Shown: one piece after another, positions 7,827-17,800 of the stretch
Layout: each line of letters begins with the position of its first letter
How positions within the stretch are numbered: position 1 is the first letter of the stretch
DNA from: a virus
Length of the DNA: 50,871 nt
IMG/VR virus record: IMGVR_UViG_3300035113_000038
Span: 1 to 50,871 of that record
Reading direction: 5' to 3' (one strand)
Notes under the pieces: model-generated
Told to the model about the DNA's origin: nothing
The model's database searches: none
What the model saw: only the letters and a program-made list of their open reading frames with translations
Program-made: the position numbers and the translations under genes

Positions 7827-8683
7827 TAGCGCCTATTAAATATCATGTCGGTTAATAATCCAGCGCCTAAGTCTCTCCAGTCTTGATGATGCCAAGAAGG
7901 CCTAAGTTGTCTGATTTCAGAACGAAGGTATCTAGAAGGAACAAAGGGTGTCCCTGCTAAGATAGAGAAATAGTTAGCTAATGACTCAGAAGGATGACGT
8001 TGTCGTTCTTTCCACATTTCATACGCAAAGTCTCTTTCCTGCTGGTCTCTCTCATGTCTTAAAAGACCCGCTTCTTGTAACGCTCGTATTTGTGCAGTAT
8101 TATAAGATTGCTTACCAATTCCAATCTCACTAAGCAACCTTCCTGATTCAAGCTCTCTTGCTTTATCATCTGCAAATCCTTTTAGCGCTTGACCATAGCC
8201 TCTGGATAAGGCTTCCTCTTGGCTATTAGCAATCTGACGCTGTAAATCTCTGGTTGCACGTTTAGCCATCTGGGCATGACGGCTTGAACCATGCTGGCCA
8301 AGGGCAATATATCTGGCATCTATTCCTGGTAATACTTTTTCTTTTAAGGCTCTGTTACCCTCTTCTTCTATGCCTCTTAACAAAGCATCCTGTCTGGGAT
8401 TTAAATAAGGTTTGTAATTATTTAAGAACGATTCTGAGCCGCGATTGATATTCTGTTGTGCTCTATCGAAATAAGGGCTGTATTTACCGGTTTGATTGGA
8501 TAATCGTTCTGCTTGTTGTAATAAATCATTAAAGTTAGCAAGACGTTCTCCTGGGTAAGGCTCATAGCCACGTTGATAATTTGTAAAGGCACGCTGTTGG
8601 GCCTCCATAAAAGCTTTGGTGAGGTAGGGAGGGATAGCTCCTGTTTCTGTTCGAATGTTTTCTGATGGTGGAACAAAGCTCAT
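7826..8683 (-). CDS. Virion protein, paralogue of the neighbouring 468-aa protein, 285 aa
   Basis: The whole length aligns by eye with the first 250 residues of the gene at 8696-10102. Shared landmarks in order are IPPYLTKAF, YQRGYEPYPGERLA, FDRAQ, NYKPYLNP, SSRHAQMAKRATRDL, EEALSRGYGQALKGF, DDKARELE, LRHERDQQERDFAYEMWKE, HPSESLANYFSILAG and VPSRYLRSE. Several of these (RGYxPYP; YFxILxGxP) are typical of a helical podoviral internal protein family that I cannot name. It lacks the basic, Ser-rich C-terminal extension of its partner. Tandem duplication probably gave two copies of a subunit that could form mixed oligomers in the ejectosome. Confidence 0.6.
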   Translation of the reverse strand: MSFVPPSENIRTETGAIPPYLTKAFMEAQQRAFTNYQRGYEPYPGERLANFNDLLQQAERLSNQTGKYSPYFDRAQQNINRGSESFLNNYKPYLNPRQDALLRGIEEEGNRALKEKVLPGIDARYIALGQHGSSRHAQMAKRATRDLQRQIANSQEEALSRGYGQALKGFADDKARELESGRLLSEIGIGKQSYNTAQIRALQEAGLLRHERDQQERDFAYEMWKERQRHPSESLANYFSILAGTPFVPSRYLRSEIRQLRPSWHHQDWRDLGAGLLTDMIFNRR

Positions 8684-8695
8684 GGTTTATTGCCT

Positions 8696-10102
8696 TTAAT
8701 AGAGTCCATTTAGTATTAAATTTTCGTTACGCGCCTCTGATAGGGCCGCATCGTAACCCATTTCTGGATGTATAGATTGCATTAATCTAGCGCCTTGTCT
8801 GTTGGTAATATCGCCTCTAGTAACCCTCTTTACAATATCGGAATTAAGCTGTTGAATTTTATAAATATCAAAGTTTCTTCTTTGCCTTGCGTTATATCTA
8901 ATTTCATCGTCTACACTAAACGGTGCCCTCTCAGGAGACGTCCTACCTACTTCTTCATCACGAGTAACCTTACTCCTTCTTCCTGGAATTTCTAAAGCAG
9001 GCGCTGAAGAGGAACTGCTAGCACTGGAAGAGCCAGAGTGACTATAAACATATTCTTTTCTCGGCCTTTCCGCAGTTAAAGGATTAAAAGAAGGAATAGA
9101 AGGAATAGTATGTATTCTTTCACTTTCAAGCTTTTCTTCACGCTCTTTACGCTCTTTCCTTTTTCCAGGTCCCATTCCTTGAGCTTCCACTTGAGCTTGC
9201 GCCACAAGATTTTTCCATGCTTGACGAGAAACTAATGGAAGCGGAGAATTACTTCTATTACTTCTTTCCTCCATGCTTTTTGCTAACAGCTTAGTGAGCG
9301 CATCAAAGCCAACGCCCATCCAATCCTGTCCATGCATTCGCTGATAAGGCTGTGTTGCCTCTCTTCTCTCATAAGCAGACCGTACATAAGGCACACCCCT
9401 TAAAATATTAAAGTATTCAACTAAAGCCTCATGCGGATGAGCTTCATGCTCCTTCCATCGTTCATACTCTAAATCCCTTCCGCGTTGCGTATTCTCATAT
9501 CTCAAAAGCCCCGTATCACGTAATGATTGAGCATCTGCCATCTTGGCCGCTTGTCTCATTACTCCTAGTTTATTTAAGGCACTCGCTGCCTCTAACTCTC
9601 TGGCCTTGTCTAACCCAAACCCTTGACCAATCAATTGATGACCACGCCCTAACGCTTCTTCATGACGACGCTTCATCTCCTCTTCATGCTCAGCCTTTAA
9701 CTCTCTTTCAAATCCCTTATGCCTAGAATATTGTCCTTGACCAAAAGTCTTAGCCAATTCATTCTCTACCGTGTTTGCATTGCGTCTTCCGGCTTCATCT
9801 AATCGATTCACAACTTCTTGCTGGTAAGGCTCTGCATACCTGTCATAGTTTTGATATAGCTTCTGAAGCCCCTTATCAGTAAGCCCTTGTGCTCTATCAA
9901 ACTGTCCTTCTCCTTCTTGCTCTGCCACCATCCGTAAATATTTCTGTAATTCAGTAGACAGTGGCGCAAACCGTCCAGCTACGTTCGGATAAGGCGCATA
10001 ACCTCTTTTATATAACGCATTGGCGTGCTCACCAATTTGCCTAAAAGCATGGGCTAAATAATCGGGAATACCTCCGCTAGATTCTTGAACAACGGTAGAC
10101 AT
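8696..10102 (-). CDS. Virion protein with extended C-terminus, 468 aa
   Basis: Residues 1-260 match the adjacent 285-aa protein: IPDYLAHAF, YKRGYAPYPNVAGRF, FDRAQ, NYDRYAEPYQ, YSRHKGFERELK, LDKARELEA, GLLRYENTQRGRDLEYERWKE, HPHEALVEYFNILRG and YVRSAYERRE. The remaining 200 residues are low complexity (Lys/Glu-rich around 310-330, a Ser run near 365-375) and end with a short helical domain. It sits among the last virion genes, consistent with an internal or ejected protein. The start has GGGGGAG about 11 bases before the ATG. Confidence 0.6.
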   Translation of the reverse strand: MSTVVQESSGGIPDYLAHAFRQIGEHANALYKRGYAPYPNVAGRFAPLSTELQKYLRMVAEQEGEGQFDRAQGLTDKGLQKLYQNYDRYAEPYQQEVVNRLDEAGRRNANTVENELAKTFGQGQYSRHKGFERELKAEHEEEMKRRHEEALGRGHQLIGQGFGLDKARELEAASALNKLGVMRQAAKMADAQSLRDTGLLRYENTQRGRDLEYERWKEHEAHPHEALVEYFNILRGVPYVRSAYERREATQPYQRMHGQDWMGVGFDALTKLLAKSMEERSNRSNSPLPLVSRQAWKNLVAQAQVEAQGMGPGKRKERKEREEKLESERIHTIPSIPSFNPLTAERPRKEYVYSHSGSSSASSSSSAPALEIPGRRSKVTRDEEVGRTSPERAPFSVDDEIRYNARQRRNFDIYKIQQLNSDIVKRVTRGDITNRQGARLMQSIHPEMGYDAALSEARNENLILNGLY

Positions 10103-10104
10103 TA

Positions 10105-11379
10105 CTAAATCACTCCCCCAAAGGCGTAATGGTCAAACTTCTTAGACTTAGGCGGTAAGAACTTAGTCACCCCTTTATGCGCCCTCAAGTTTTTCCTAAA
10201 ATTATCCAAAATAGTTGCACCCGCTTTATTGTTCCCATTTCCAATCGCTGTCACTACATCCCGATTCACTCGGTATTCCCCAGGCGATACCCAAGCATCA
10301 ATGTATCGATATTGATTCGGAGATGGCCCCTCAACCCTGGCATAAGTATTGTATTTATTCTTACCGTAACGGTTCTCTACCTCTTGCTTAAATCGATTCG
10401 CTCCCGCCTCACTATTGCCATCCCCATACAATGAAAGACTGGTAGAGTCCATAATGAAATCTCCTTCCTTCAACCGAGTCCTGCGATTGTCCGCCTGTCC
10501 CCCTTCCTTTCCTCGGATATAACCACTGACATGGCCACCTCGTTTAAACTTAGGCTCAGAACCTTCTAACTGAGCTAAAAACTCCTTACCCGTAAAATGG
10601 TCTGGCTCTAATCCTAAGTACTGTGCTAACTGCATCAGCTTTTCCATAGCAGATAAATTAGGGTTATTAATTATCTTGTTAACATTCTTTTTATCTTCAG
10701 CCTCGTTTCTCCCTGTCCCCTGAGGGGCACTCGCTGAGCCTAACGGATGACCCGGAAAGAAATCAGACCCTCCTCCATATCCCCCACCATGCTCTGGGTG
10801 ATAATAAGGCTCCTGTTCATGACCCCCACCCCCTTGACTCCCTAACCCTAATCCTTGCTTAACTTTTGGTAAGGCACTCTTAGCCAATGGTGCTGCCACA
10901 GCTAATAATCCCTTACCGCCCATACCACCCAACAAGGATTTGCCTGCCGCAGCCTTTCCGGAGACGCCAGAAAATAAGTTAGGCACCACTCCTTTTTCCC
11001 CTAAGTTCCCCCACAGGCCTATACCGCCCCCAATTCCTGGTGCAGACTTCATGCCTAGCTGATGCAATAAAGAAGGGGCATTAATTCCTGAAGCAGAGCT
11101 GAAAAGCCCTTGAGAGGTTGCCGCGGGTCCGCTAATGGCGGAATGAAGCATGGGAGCTGCTGCACCATAGAGCGCGCCCACTCCGGCACCGTGTAAAGCG
11201 CCCTTTAGTTTGTTGCCCTTGCCTCGGGTAGTGGTTCCCCCCAAGGTTCCCCCTAGAATGCCACCTGCGGGTCCTAAAAGGGCGGTACCTGCGGCTGCGC
11301 CAAGAAGGGATGGAATCTGTTTAATAATTTTCTCTGGATGTCTAAACCCTTTAAAAAAATGTTTAAATTTAAATGGCAT
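10105..11379 (-). CDS. Virion protein with Gly-rich core and paired GDGNxxAGA domain, 424 aa
   Basis: The N-terminal 200 residues are Gly/Ala-rich with glycine-zipper-like segments (LLGAAAGTALLGPAGGILGG), suggesting membrane interaction. A Gly/His linker follows. The C-terminal domain contains FKRGGHVSGYIRG, then two related halves: RLKEGDFIMDSTSLSLYGDG with NSEAGANRF, and WVSPGEYRVNRDVVTAIGNG with NNKAGATILDNF. Phage proteins with this SPGEFVVxADVVxxLGxGxxxAGA pattern are common next to tail or ejection genes in podoviruses, but their function is not known. It ends HYAFGGVI, another FxxGGxV-like motif shared with two other virion proteins of this element. Role in DNA delivery is inferred from order and composition. 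Confidence 0.6.
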   Translation of the reverse strand: MPFKFKHFFKGFRHPEKIIKQIPSLLGAAAGTALLGPAGGILGGTLGGTTTRGKGNKLKGALHGAGVGALYGAAAPMLHSAISGPAATSQGLFSSASGINAPSLLHQLGMKSAPGIGGGIGLWGNLGEKGVVPNLFSGVSGKAAAGKSLLGGMGGKGLLAVAAPLAKSALPKVKQGLGLGSQGGGGHEQEPYYHPEHGGGYGGGSDFFPGHPLGSASAPQGTGRNEAEDKKNVNKIINNPNLSAMEKLMQLAQYLGLEPDHFTGKEFLAQLEGSEPKFKRGGHVSGYIRGKEGGQADNRRTRLKEGDFIMDSTSLSLYGDGNSEAGANRFKQEVENRYGKNKYNTYARVEGPSPNQYRYIDAWVSPGEYRVNRDVVTAIGNGNNKAGATILDNFRKNLRAHKGVTKFLPPKSKKFDHYAFGGVI

Positions 11380-11390
11380 GCTCTATTCCC

Positions 11391-12023
11391 TTAGTAATAG
11401 CTTCCAACACGACCGCCTTGATAAAAGGCGCCTACTTGCCCTGGTTGTAACTTCCCCTGATACCATGCAGCATCTTCAGGAACGTCATAACCGTTATCAC
11501 CCATAGCAGGGTTATTAGAATCTTCACCAGAATAACCATCACTATAATCATCCATACCGGGTGCATAAGAACCTCCAGAATTTTCCATCGGTCCCATGAA
11601 ATTAGACATGTTCCTTGATAGATAACTTTCAGGAACCATCGACATCGCGCCCCCAAATAAATCACCGGCTCCCGGCATCTGATTATTTAAATACCCAGAA
11701 AACTGTTGTCCCATCTGACCAAAGTTCTTACCTTGATATTCAGGCGGGAGATAATCTTGCATCATGCCGCCTAACTGACTTGCCATCTGAGGAGCGCTAC
11801 TAGGCTGATTAATCATATTGCCAACCATGCCGCCTAACTGACTCCCCATCATGGCGCCCCCAGGCCCACCAAAATATCCACCCATGACGGTACCGGCCAA
11901 AGGTGCCATTTGACCTGCCATACTAAGAGCGGGTTTTGCAACAGAAGAAATACCATGGCCCACTGTATTAGCAGCGTTCTTTATGCCATGGCCAAGACCA
12001 GAGAAAAAACTTGAGAAACTCAT
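11391..12023 (-). CDS. Gly/Met-rich virion protein, 210 aa
   Basis: Unrecognised protein. Residues 1-90 carry glycine-zipper-like segments (MAGQMAPLAGTVMGGYFGG, GGAMMGSQLGGMVGNMI) that could lie in a membrane. The middle is Gln/Gly/Met-rich. The C-terminal 60 residues are acidic and low complexity and end FYQGGRVGSYY, which matches the FxxGGxV motif found in two other virion proteins here. The next gene encodes another glycine-zipper protein. These features and the operon position make it a candidate small ejection or channel-forming protein. The leader TTGACACGGAGG before the ATG is nearly the same as that of the decoration-like gene ending at 23392. Confidence 0.5.
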   Translation of the reverse strand: MSFSSFFSGLGHGIKNAANTVGHGISSVAKPALSMAGQMAPLAGTVMGGYFGGPGGAMMGSQLGGMVGNMINQPSSAPQMASQLGGMMQDYLPPEYQGKNFGQMGQQFSGYLNNQMPGAGDLFGGAMSMVPESYLSRNMSNFMGPMENSGGSYAPGMDDYSDGYSGEDSNNPAMGDNGYDVPEDAAWYQGKLQPGQVGAFYQGGRVGSYY

Positions 12024-12062
12024 TTTGACCTCCGTGTCAAAGTGTTGAGCTTTTTAAGAAAC

Positions 12063-12080
12063 GGTCGAACTCTAACGACC
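12063..12080 (-). terminator. Weak hairpin between two late genes
   Basis: GGTCG (12063-12067) and CGACC (12076-12080) form a 5-bp stem with an 8-base loop. On the minus strand it is followed by GTTTCTT. The 116-base gap (12024-12139) holds nothing else clear. It may partly terminate or process the late transcript. Confidence 0.3.
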
Positions 12081-12139
12081 CACAAAATTAAGCTATCTAT
12101 TCCAACCCTATGCTAAACTTTTTACCCAATAAAATCAAT

Positions 12140-12367
12140 TTAGAAGTTAGCCATCGCATAAAATATGACCTCTGCCCAGTCTGTCCAATTTTGATAAAGT
12201 CGGGTATCTGGGGCGCCATTTCTTGAAAAAGAGCCCTCTTGAATCAATGCATCTCCCCATTCTCTCCAGTCTTGTTCTTGTTGTAAGAGGGGAACTTCGT
12301 CATTTGGGAAATCAATGATGAGCGAGGCGGCCCATTGTTTAAGCGTTGCAAGCTTTGGGTTCATCAT
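12140..12367 (-). CDS. Small conserved tail-region protein, 75 aa
   Basis: Begins MMNPKLATLKQWAASLIIDFP and contains the spaced aromatic pattern LLQQEQDWREWGDALIQ, F, then NWTDWAEVIFYAM. I recognise this as a small protein often encoded directly after the gp10-like gene in podoviral tail clusters, but no biochemical role is established to my knowledge. Its ATG overlaps the preceding stop (ATGA), so translation is coupled to the 12364-13866 gene. High Trp content suggests protein-protein contact. Confidence 0.6.
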   Translation of the reverse strand: MMNPKLATLKQWAASLIIDFPNDEVPLLQQEQDWREWGDALIQEGSFSRNGAPDTRLYQNWTDWAEVIFYAMANF

Positions 12368-13866
12368 GGCCTGCCGTCTCCAGGTTGATGATTGATAATA
12401 ACTTGTCCCATTTCAAAGTCACTATCTACCTCGGAACATTCAAATCTAAAAGAAAGCTCCCTACCCTGTAGGTGCAAATCAATTTTTTTAGTATCTTTGG
12501 TAAAAGTGATTGGAGCAGAAGGAGTAGGAACATCGTTTGCATAGGATTTTGAAATAACCGACAGCGTCATGTTTCCAGTTTGAATAAAATCAGGTTCCAG
12601 TTCATTCAGGGCAACATTTCTATTAACCCCCACGAACTGACCGTCAAGATTAATTGCGCAATTGGAAAAGAGAGGGCTAACAATATGAGAATCAATGGCG
12701 TTAACAGTGCCATCAAAATTTACTCGATTAACACCTGTCTCATGCATCCAAATGCTATAGGGACCAGCAGCAGGGCTATCAGACCAAATAGGTTTGGTGA
12801 AGATTTGATTAAAATAGCCTGCTCCTCTGACAGAGGCGGAATTATTCCAAGAACCGTCACTGACGTTATAAATGATAACTGAATCACACTCTGTGCTATC
12901 CGTAGATGGATAATGCCACCAAATTTCATCAAAGCGAGGAACCTTGGTTGCCCAGACTTTTTGTCGTTGTTGATAGTTCAGATTATCAAAAAAGTAGTTA
13001 AGGTTCATATCATTTGGCAGTTTCTGAACCGAGCCATTGTAGACATAAAACCTATCTAGACCTATCCAATAATAATAGCCATCATATTCAACAATGCTAT
13101 TAGAAGATAGGATAGAGCTTTCATCTGTCAAAGTATCAAATTTAAATTCAGGCTCTCCCCCTAATGAGACTTGGGTAATACGAATTACACTATCCAAAGC
13201 CCATAATAATCCAGCAGGGGAAGCATTGCCGCCACGAGAGGAAAACCCCGCTACGATTTTTGACCCGCAGACTCTTGCGCTACCCAGGATGGCGGTAGGA
13301 TTATTAGGCTCTGTCCACCTGACATCCCCATCATTGCTAAACATAAACAAATAGGGATGTAACACCACGAATCCACCAGAGACGTAATTGTTGGTAGAAG
13401 TTAGGACATCAGTACTAATAGCGTTTCCATAATAAATAGGCGTTTCGATTGGGTTGTCTATTGAAGATAAATTTTGCGCTGCATGAGCAATTAATACAGA
13501 GGAGCTGGCCACCGTGGAGAACATAGTATCCAATTTCCAATTATTATTAAAGTTAAAGGCAAAACCCACCGGCGTTCTATCGATAAAACCACTAATAGCA
13601 ATTCCAGAAGCGTTCATCACAAAAAATCTTAAATTATGATAATCCGCCACATAAACATTAAAATTAGGAGAATTAGGAACGATAAATATTTTTCTGGGTA
13701 TATTAGCAATATTATTAACTATTTGTTGATAGCCTCCTATCTTTCTAGGCAATCCTCGCTGAAACCTTACCCATTGTCCTTCTGTCCAGCTTCTGCTTGA
13801 AAATAGCGTTCCATCTTTTTGAATGCCAGGCTTAGGCGATAATAAAGAGTTCTTAGACTCAGCCAT
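12364..13866 (-). CDS. gp10-like tail / DNA-stabilisation protein, 500 aa
   Basis: A beta-rich protein with regularly spaced aromatic strands (FNVYVADYHNLRFFVMN, YISGGFVVLHPYLFMFSN-like, DGYYYWIGLDRFYVYNG, FDEIWWHYPS). The start of the mature sequence, SRSWTEGQWVRFQRGLPRKIGGYQ, is a familiar beginning of phage stopper or tail-hub proteins found beside a gp4-like adaptor, comparable in role to P22 gp10. It would close the portal channel after packaging. I chose the ATG at 13866 (MAESKN) because GGTGGTGGGGGA precedes it; the longer frame begins 27 bases upstream. It overlaps the adaptor gene by 8 bases. The P22 comparison rests on context, not on sequence identity. Confidence 0.65.
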   Translation of the reverse strand: MAESKNSLLSPKPGIQKDGTLFSSRSWTEGQWVRFQRGLPRKIGGYQQIVNNIANIPRKIFIVPNSPNFNVYVADYHNLRFFVMNASGIAISGFIDRTPVGFAFNFNNNWKLDTMFSTVASSSVLIAHAAQNLSSIDNPIETPIYYGNAISTDVLTSTNNYVSGGFVVLHPYLFMFSNDGDVRWTEPNNPTAILGSARVCGSKIVAGFSSRGGNASPAGLLWALDSVIRITQVSLGGEPEFKFDTLTDESSILSSNSIVEYDGYYYWIGLDRFYVYNGSVQKLPNDMNLNYFFDNLNYQQRQKVWATKVPRFDEIWWHYPSTDSTECDSVIIYNVSDGSWNNSASVRGAGYFNQIFTKPIWSDSPAAGPYSIWMHETGVNRVNFDGTVNAIDSHIVSPLFSNCAINLDGQFVGVNRNVALNELEPDFIQTGNMTLSVISKSYANDVPTPSAPITFTKDTKKIDLHLQGRELSFRFECSEVDSDFEMGQVIINHQPGDGRP

Positions 13867-14479
13867 TCTTATCCCCCACCACCCGTCGTGCATTCTGCTT
13901 TTTTAATTCATCCATGCCCTCACGATAAAACTTATTCCAAGTCTCAATGCGCTCATCAGTTTGCAAATAAGGCGCACTTTCTAACAGAGAGGCATATAAC
14001 AATATCTGTGGAGCATAATTGGTTATCCAATTGGTTTGGTTGGAAACACTTAACGGAGAGGGGAGCTCTATATAAGAGTACTCAAACGGATAAGCTTGGT
14101 CAGGGGTAGGGGCCACCAAGATGTGCTGATAATCATAATCTGCATAAAAGCGAGGAAATCCCGTCTGAGTGGGGTTGGGCCAATAGGCTCTTAGGAACTC
14201 ATATTTAGCTTCTAATATGGTGTTCATGGTATTGTTTCCAGCCCCTGTTCCATAGTTAAAGGAAATATTCCTTCTCCATCTAGCAGGCTTGGGATAAACC
14301 GAACTGGCGGCAATAAAAGTCCCTTGTACGACTTGTATTAGCCCTAGGTTCTCATCTTCATTACAAATCTTTTGCTCTGCATTGGAGATGAACTGAGGGA
14401 TTTGAGCAAGCGTGGTAGCATCATTGCGATTAATCCAAATCCCAATAGTCTCTACCAGGCTGGTATAAGTCATTGCCAT
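13859..14479 (-). CDS. Head-tail adaptor protein (gp4/SU10-adaptor-like), 206 aa
   Basis: The sequence follows the small-connector pattern: an N-terminal helix (YTSLVETIGIWINRND), a second helix with IPQFISNAEQKICNE, then a middle with FPRFYADYDYQHILVAPTPD, YSYIELPSPLS, and the end NWITNYAPQILLYASLLESAPYLQTDERI. The combination of a two-strand middle and the 'WL-x-N-x-P-x-x-LY-x-x-L-x-E-A' end is typical of phage head-tail adaptors that bind below the portal. It is followed at an 8-base overlap by the gp10-like gene, the expected partner. Confidence 0.7.
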   Translation of the reverse strand: MAMTYTSLVETIGIWINRNDATTLAQIPQFISNAEQKICNEDENLGLIQVVQGTFIAASSVYPKPARWRRNISFNYGTGAGNNTMNTILEAKYEFLRAYWPNPTQTGFPRFYADYDYQHILVAPTPDQAYPFEYSYIELPSPLSVSNQTNWITNYAPQILLYASLLESAPYLQTDERIETWNKFYREGMDELKKQNARRVVGDKNG

Positions 14480-14491
14480 GTGGGTGTTCTC

Positions 14492-14860
14492 TTACAGTGC
14501 GGTTAAGACATCGTTTTCCAATTGAACGCACCAATCCAAAGTTATAGGGTCTATCCCATTTACCTTTACCAACAGAGATGAACCATCGACTGCTAAGGTG
14601 ATATCAGCGCTTGAGAGCTGGCTATCTCCGATGAAGCTAATGATTTTACTGGATTGAGCTATCCGACAAGAGGCAAGCCCCCGTTGAATGCAGGCTAGGT
14701 ATTGTAGGGTTCCAAGATGACCTAATGATTGGTCAACCACTTCAACCTTAATATTCATGGTATTAAATGAGTTCTGTCTTATGGTGTAAGAAATAGCAGT
14801 GACTACTTCATTGGAGACGGTATTCATGTAACCCAGTTGTTTGTCTGTATTTAAGTTCAT
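14492..14860 (-). CDS. Hypothetical protein downstream of the large fibre, 122 aa
   Basis: Not recognised. It has an alternating hydrophobic pattern suggesting a small beta or alpha/beta domain (MNIKVEVVDQSLGHLGTLQY, SSADITLAVDGSSLLVKVNG). The ATG at 14860 lies six bases after GGAG; an earlier ATG at 14884 overlaps the fibre gene and lies before that ribosome site. Its place directly after the 1193-aa fibre gene would suit a fibre chaperone or attachment factor, but there is no sequence evidence for that. Confidence 0.5.
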   Translation of the reverse strand: MNLNTDKQLGYMNTVSNEVVTAISYTIRQNSFNTMNIKVEVVDQSLGHLGTLQYLACIQRGLASCRIAQSSKIISFIGDSQLSSADITLAVDGSSLLVKVNGIDPITLDWCVQLENDVLTAL

Positions 14861-14870
14861 CATTTGCTCC

Positions 14871-17800
14871 TTAAGCGTTTGCAATGGTTGTTACGGTACC
14901 GGATGTGCCTCTGTATTTCAGAGCACCAGCGTCAACATATAAAATCCCACCGCCCGTTGGATTAGTGGTAGGAAGAGTGGTTGCATTAGCGATAAACACG
15001 ACCTTATTGCCTCCTCCAAAACTTCCCAAACTACCTAGTCCTATATTTCCATTATCATTTATTTGAAAGAAATCTGATGAGGCAGTATCATTATAAATTG
15101 AAATATATCCTGGAGAGGCTCCAGTAAAACCAATGATTTCCCACTTTGTTGTACCACTATTTGAAAATTTAATTGAATTTTTATTGGTTGTTGAATTTAA
15201 TGTAAAAAAATTATCTACAATATTACTGATAGTAACTAACCCTTTATAGGTTATTGTTGGTGTGGTTCCTGGCGCAAAGGAAGCCATGTCAACATTGTTC
15301 ACTTCATCATGAATAAATAAAGTATTGGTTCCACCAGAGCGTAATCCAACGCTGACATAATTGGTAGAGCCAGTATAAAACTGAGCTTGTCCATAAGAAG
15401 ATGTATCAAATCTTTTTAACTTTATGCTTCCACCAACGCCAGTAGCGGTAGCCGTTAGCGTTAAAAGACTATTACCTTCTAATCGCATTATTTCATTTGC
15501 ACCCGCCGTTCCGTTATTCCATAGAAAGCCGTTATTGCCTCTGAACTGCGGTCCATCGATGGAGACGTTATAAATCATTCCATAAGTAGTGTCAGAAACA
15601 TCTTTTAGGGAAAGCATGTTGTTTTTCATGTAAATAGGACTGTTAAATGCTGATTCTCCAGACACAAACAGTCCATTAGTAGGAGCAACAGCAGTGGCGA
15701 AGCCAACGGATAAATTTTCTGCATACAAAGCAAAACGATTTGTTCCGAAGGAAGGAGCTTTAATATAGGCACCCCATGCAAAGTTAACGGTGGCAGTAGA
15801 CAAGGTGCCAGATTCTAAATATAGCCCCATGCTTTGGTTGATTGTTTTACCGGCTGTTCCGTTTATTGTTAAATTAATATGGCTTCCATATAAATTAGCA
15901 ATCGCTGGGTTAGACACATTGGGAACCGTAACGGTCGGGGCTATATCCAATACAGACACATATCCGGTTACCTGAGCTGAAGGCGCTAACGTAGGATTAG
16001 CATATAAACAGATTTGGTTATTAGAGGTTTGCGCTGTCTGTGTTCCATCTAAAAGAAGGTTATAGGCTTTTGTGCTGGTTAATTCCACTAAAGCATTGGC
16101 TGTGGTCGCTGAAGTAATCCCTGTGATTCTGCCAAAATTATCTACGGTTACTGAGCTGGGAAAGGAAACAGTTTGCCCACTTATGATAGAAGCAAGGCTT
16201 AAAACCGGATTGGTTGTTCCTGTGGAATCAATTTGACCGCTTGTTCCTGACACTGATAAAACCGGATCGGTTCCACTGGAAGCGCTGGTAACGTTTCCCT
16301 CTGCGTCCACCGTAATGTTGGCATAGGTATAACTTCCCCCTGATACACCGGTAATAGAATAGCCGTTCAAATAATTAATCTGAGGGCCTGGGTAAATAGA
16401 GACGCGGGTTATTTGACCGGAGTAAGTAGGAGAGGTTCCAAACGGAATAAGATATAAATATCTACCATCCGACACTGAGCCGTAAAATCCTTTGGAGTTC
16501 GCATTCAAAGCGGTAGTGTCAAAATAATGATAAGAGAAGCTAGAAGTGTTAGACAAGGGTTGGGTAATGTCATATTGCGCTACCATCCCCGAGGCACCTT
16601 GTGCATTAGGAACGAAATAAACATACTTTCCATCAAAGGAGCCCCCGAAGAAGGCCTTGAGATTGATGTTAAGCGTGGCTAAATCAAAGGTATCGTAGCT
16701 TGCGCCAGTGCTAAAATCGGTCTCAATATTATATCGAGTGACGACGCCTGAAGTACTATTATCATTAGGAATAAGATAAACATATCGCCCATCAAAAGTC
16801 CCACCGATAAACCCCTTACAGCTGCCGCTAACAGCAGTAGTAAGGTCAAGAAAATTATAAGAAGCAGCATTAGTAAAATCACCTCCGGTATCATATAACA
16901 CAAAATTACCATGCGCCACGCCTGCTGCATTTTGGTAAGGAATAAAATAAATAAAAGAGCCTGCGGAAACAATGCCAGAGAACCCTTTAAGGTTGGCATC
17001 AATAGTTGCTAGGTTAAATGTCTCATAACTAGCCAAATCAGTAAAAGACAAGCTAGTGTTATAGCGAACAATATACCCTGAGTATTGAGAGCCATTATAG
17101 GTATTGGGACAGAAGTAGATGTAACCGTTGTGGTAGAGTCCTCCCCAAAATCCTTTGCATGCAAGGTTAATGTTGGACAAATCATAGAAGGTGTAGCTTG
17201 AAGCATCATTAAACGGACTTCTCCTATCATACCTTGCCGCAACACCGCTGTAGGCGCCATTGGCATAATAAGGGATGAAGTACATGTAATTTCCATCGAA
17301 GACTACGCCTGAGAACCCTTTGGCGCTAGAATTTAGAGTAGCCATATCAAAAAATGAATAGCTGGAAGCGGAATTAAAAGGCTCTCTGACGTTAAATCTA
17401 GTTATCTGTCCGGAAGCTCCCCCTTTGTTAGGTGCCAGATAAATATAGTTTCCATCAAACCCTGCTCCCCAAAATCCAACAGAATTTGAATTAAGGGAAT
17501 GGGTATCGAAAAACGAGAACGAGGATTGGTTGATGGGTGTAAAGGTTCCGGGGCTACCACTTCCAAATCCGCCTTGATTGTATCCTTCTATTAGCTGATT
17601 CTCATAACTCACTGGAAAGGTGGATTGGCCGGTATCCAGACTGGTCCAGCTTCCACCGGTATAGCAATAAAGAACATTGTCATCTAAATCGTAGTAAATC
17701 ATTCCATTGGTGGGGAATAAAGCATTACGCTGTGCTGATGTCATTCTGGATAGAACAAATGCGCCGGTGGTAGAGTTTAGCTCTAATAAACAAGAAGGAG

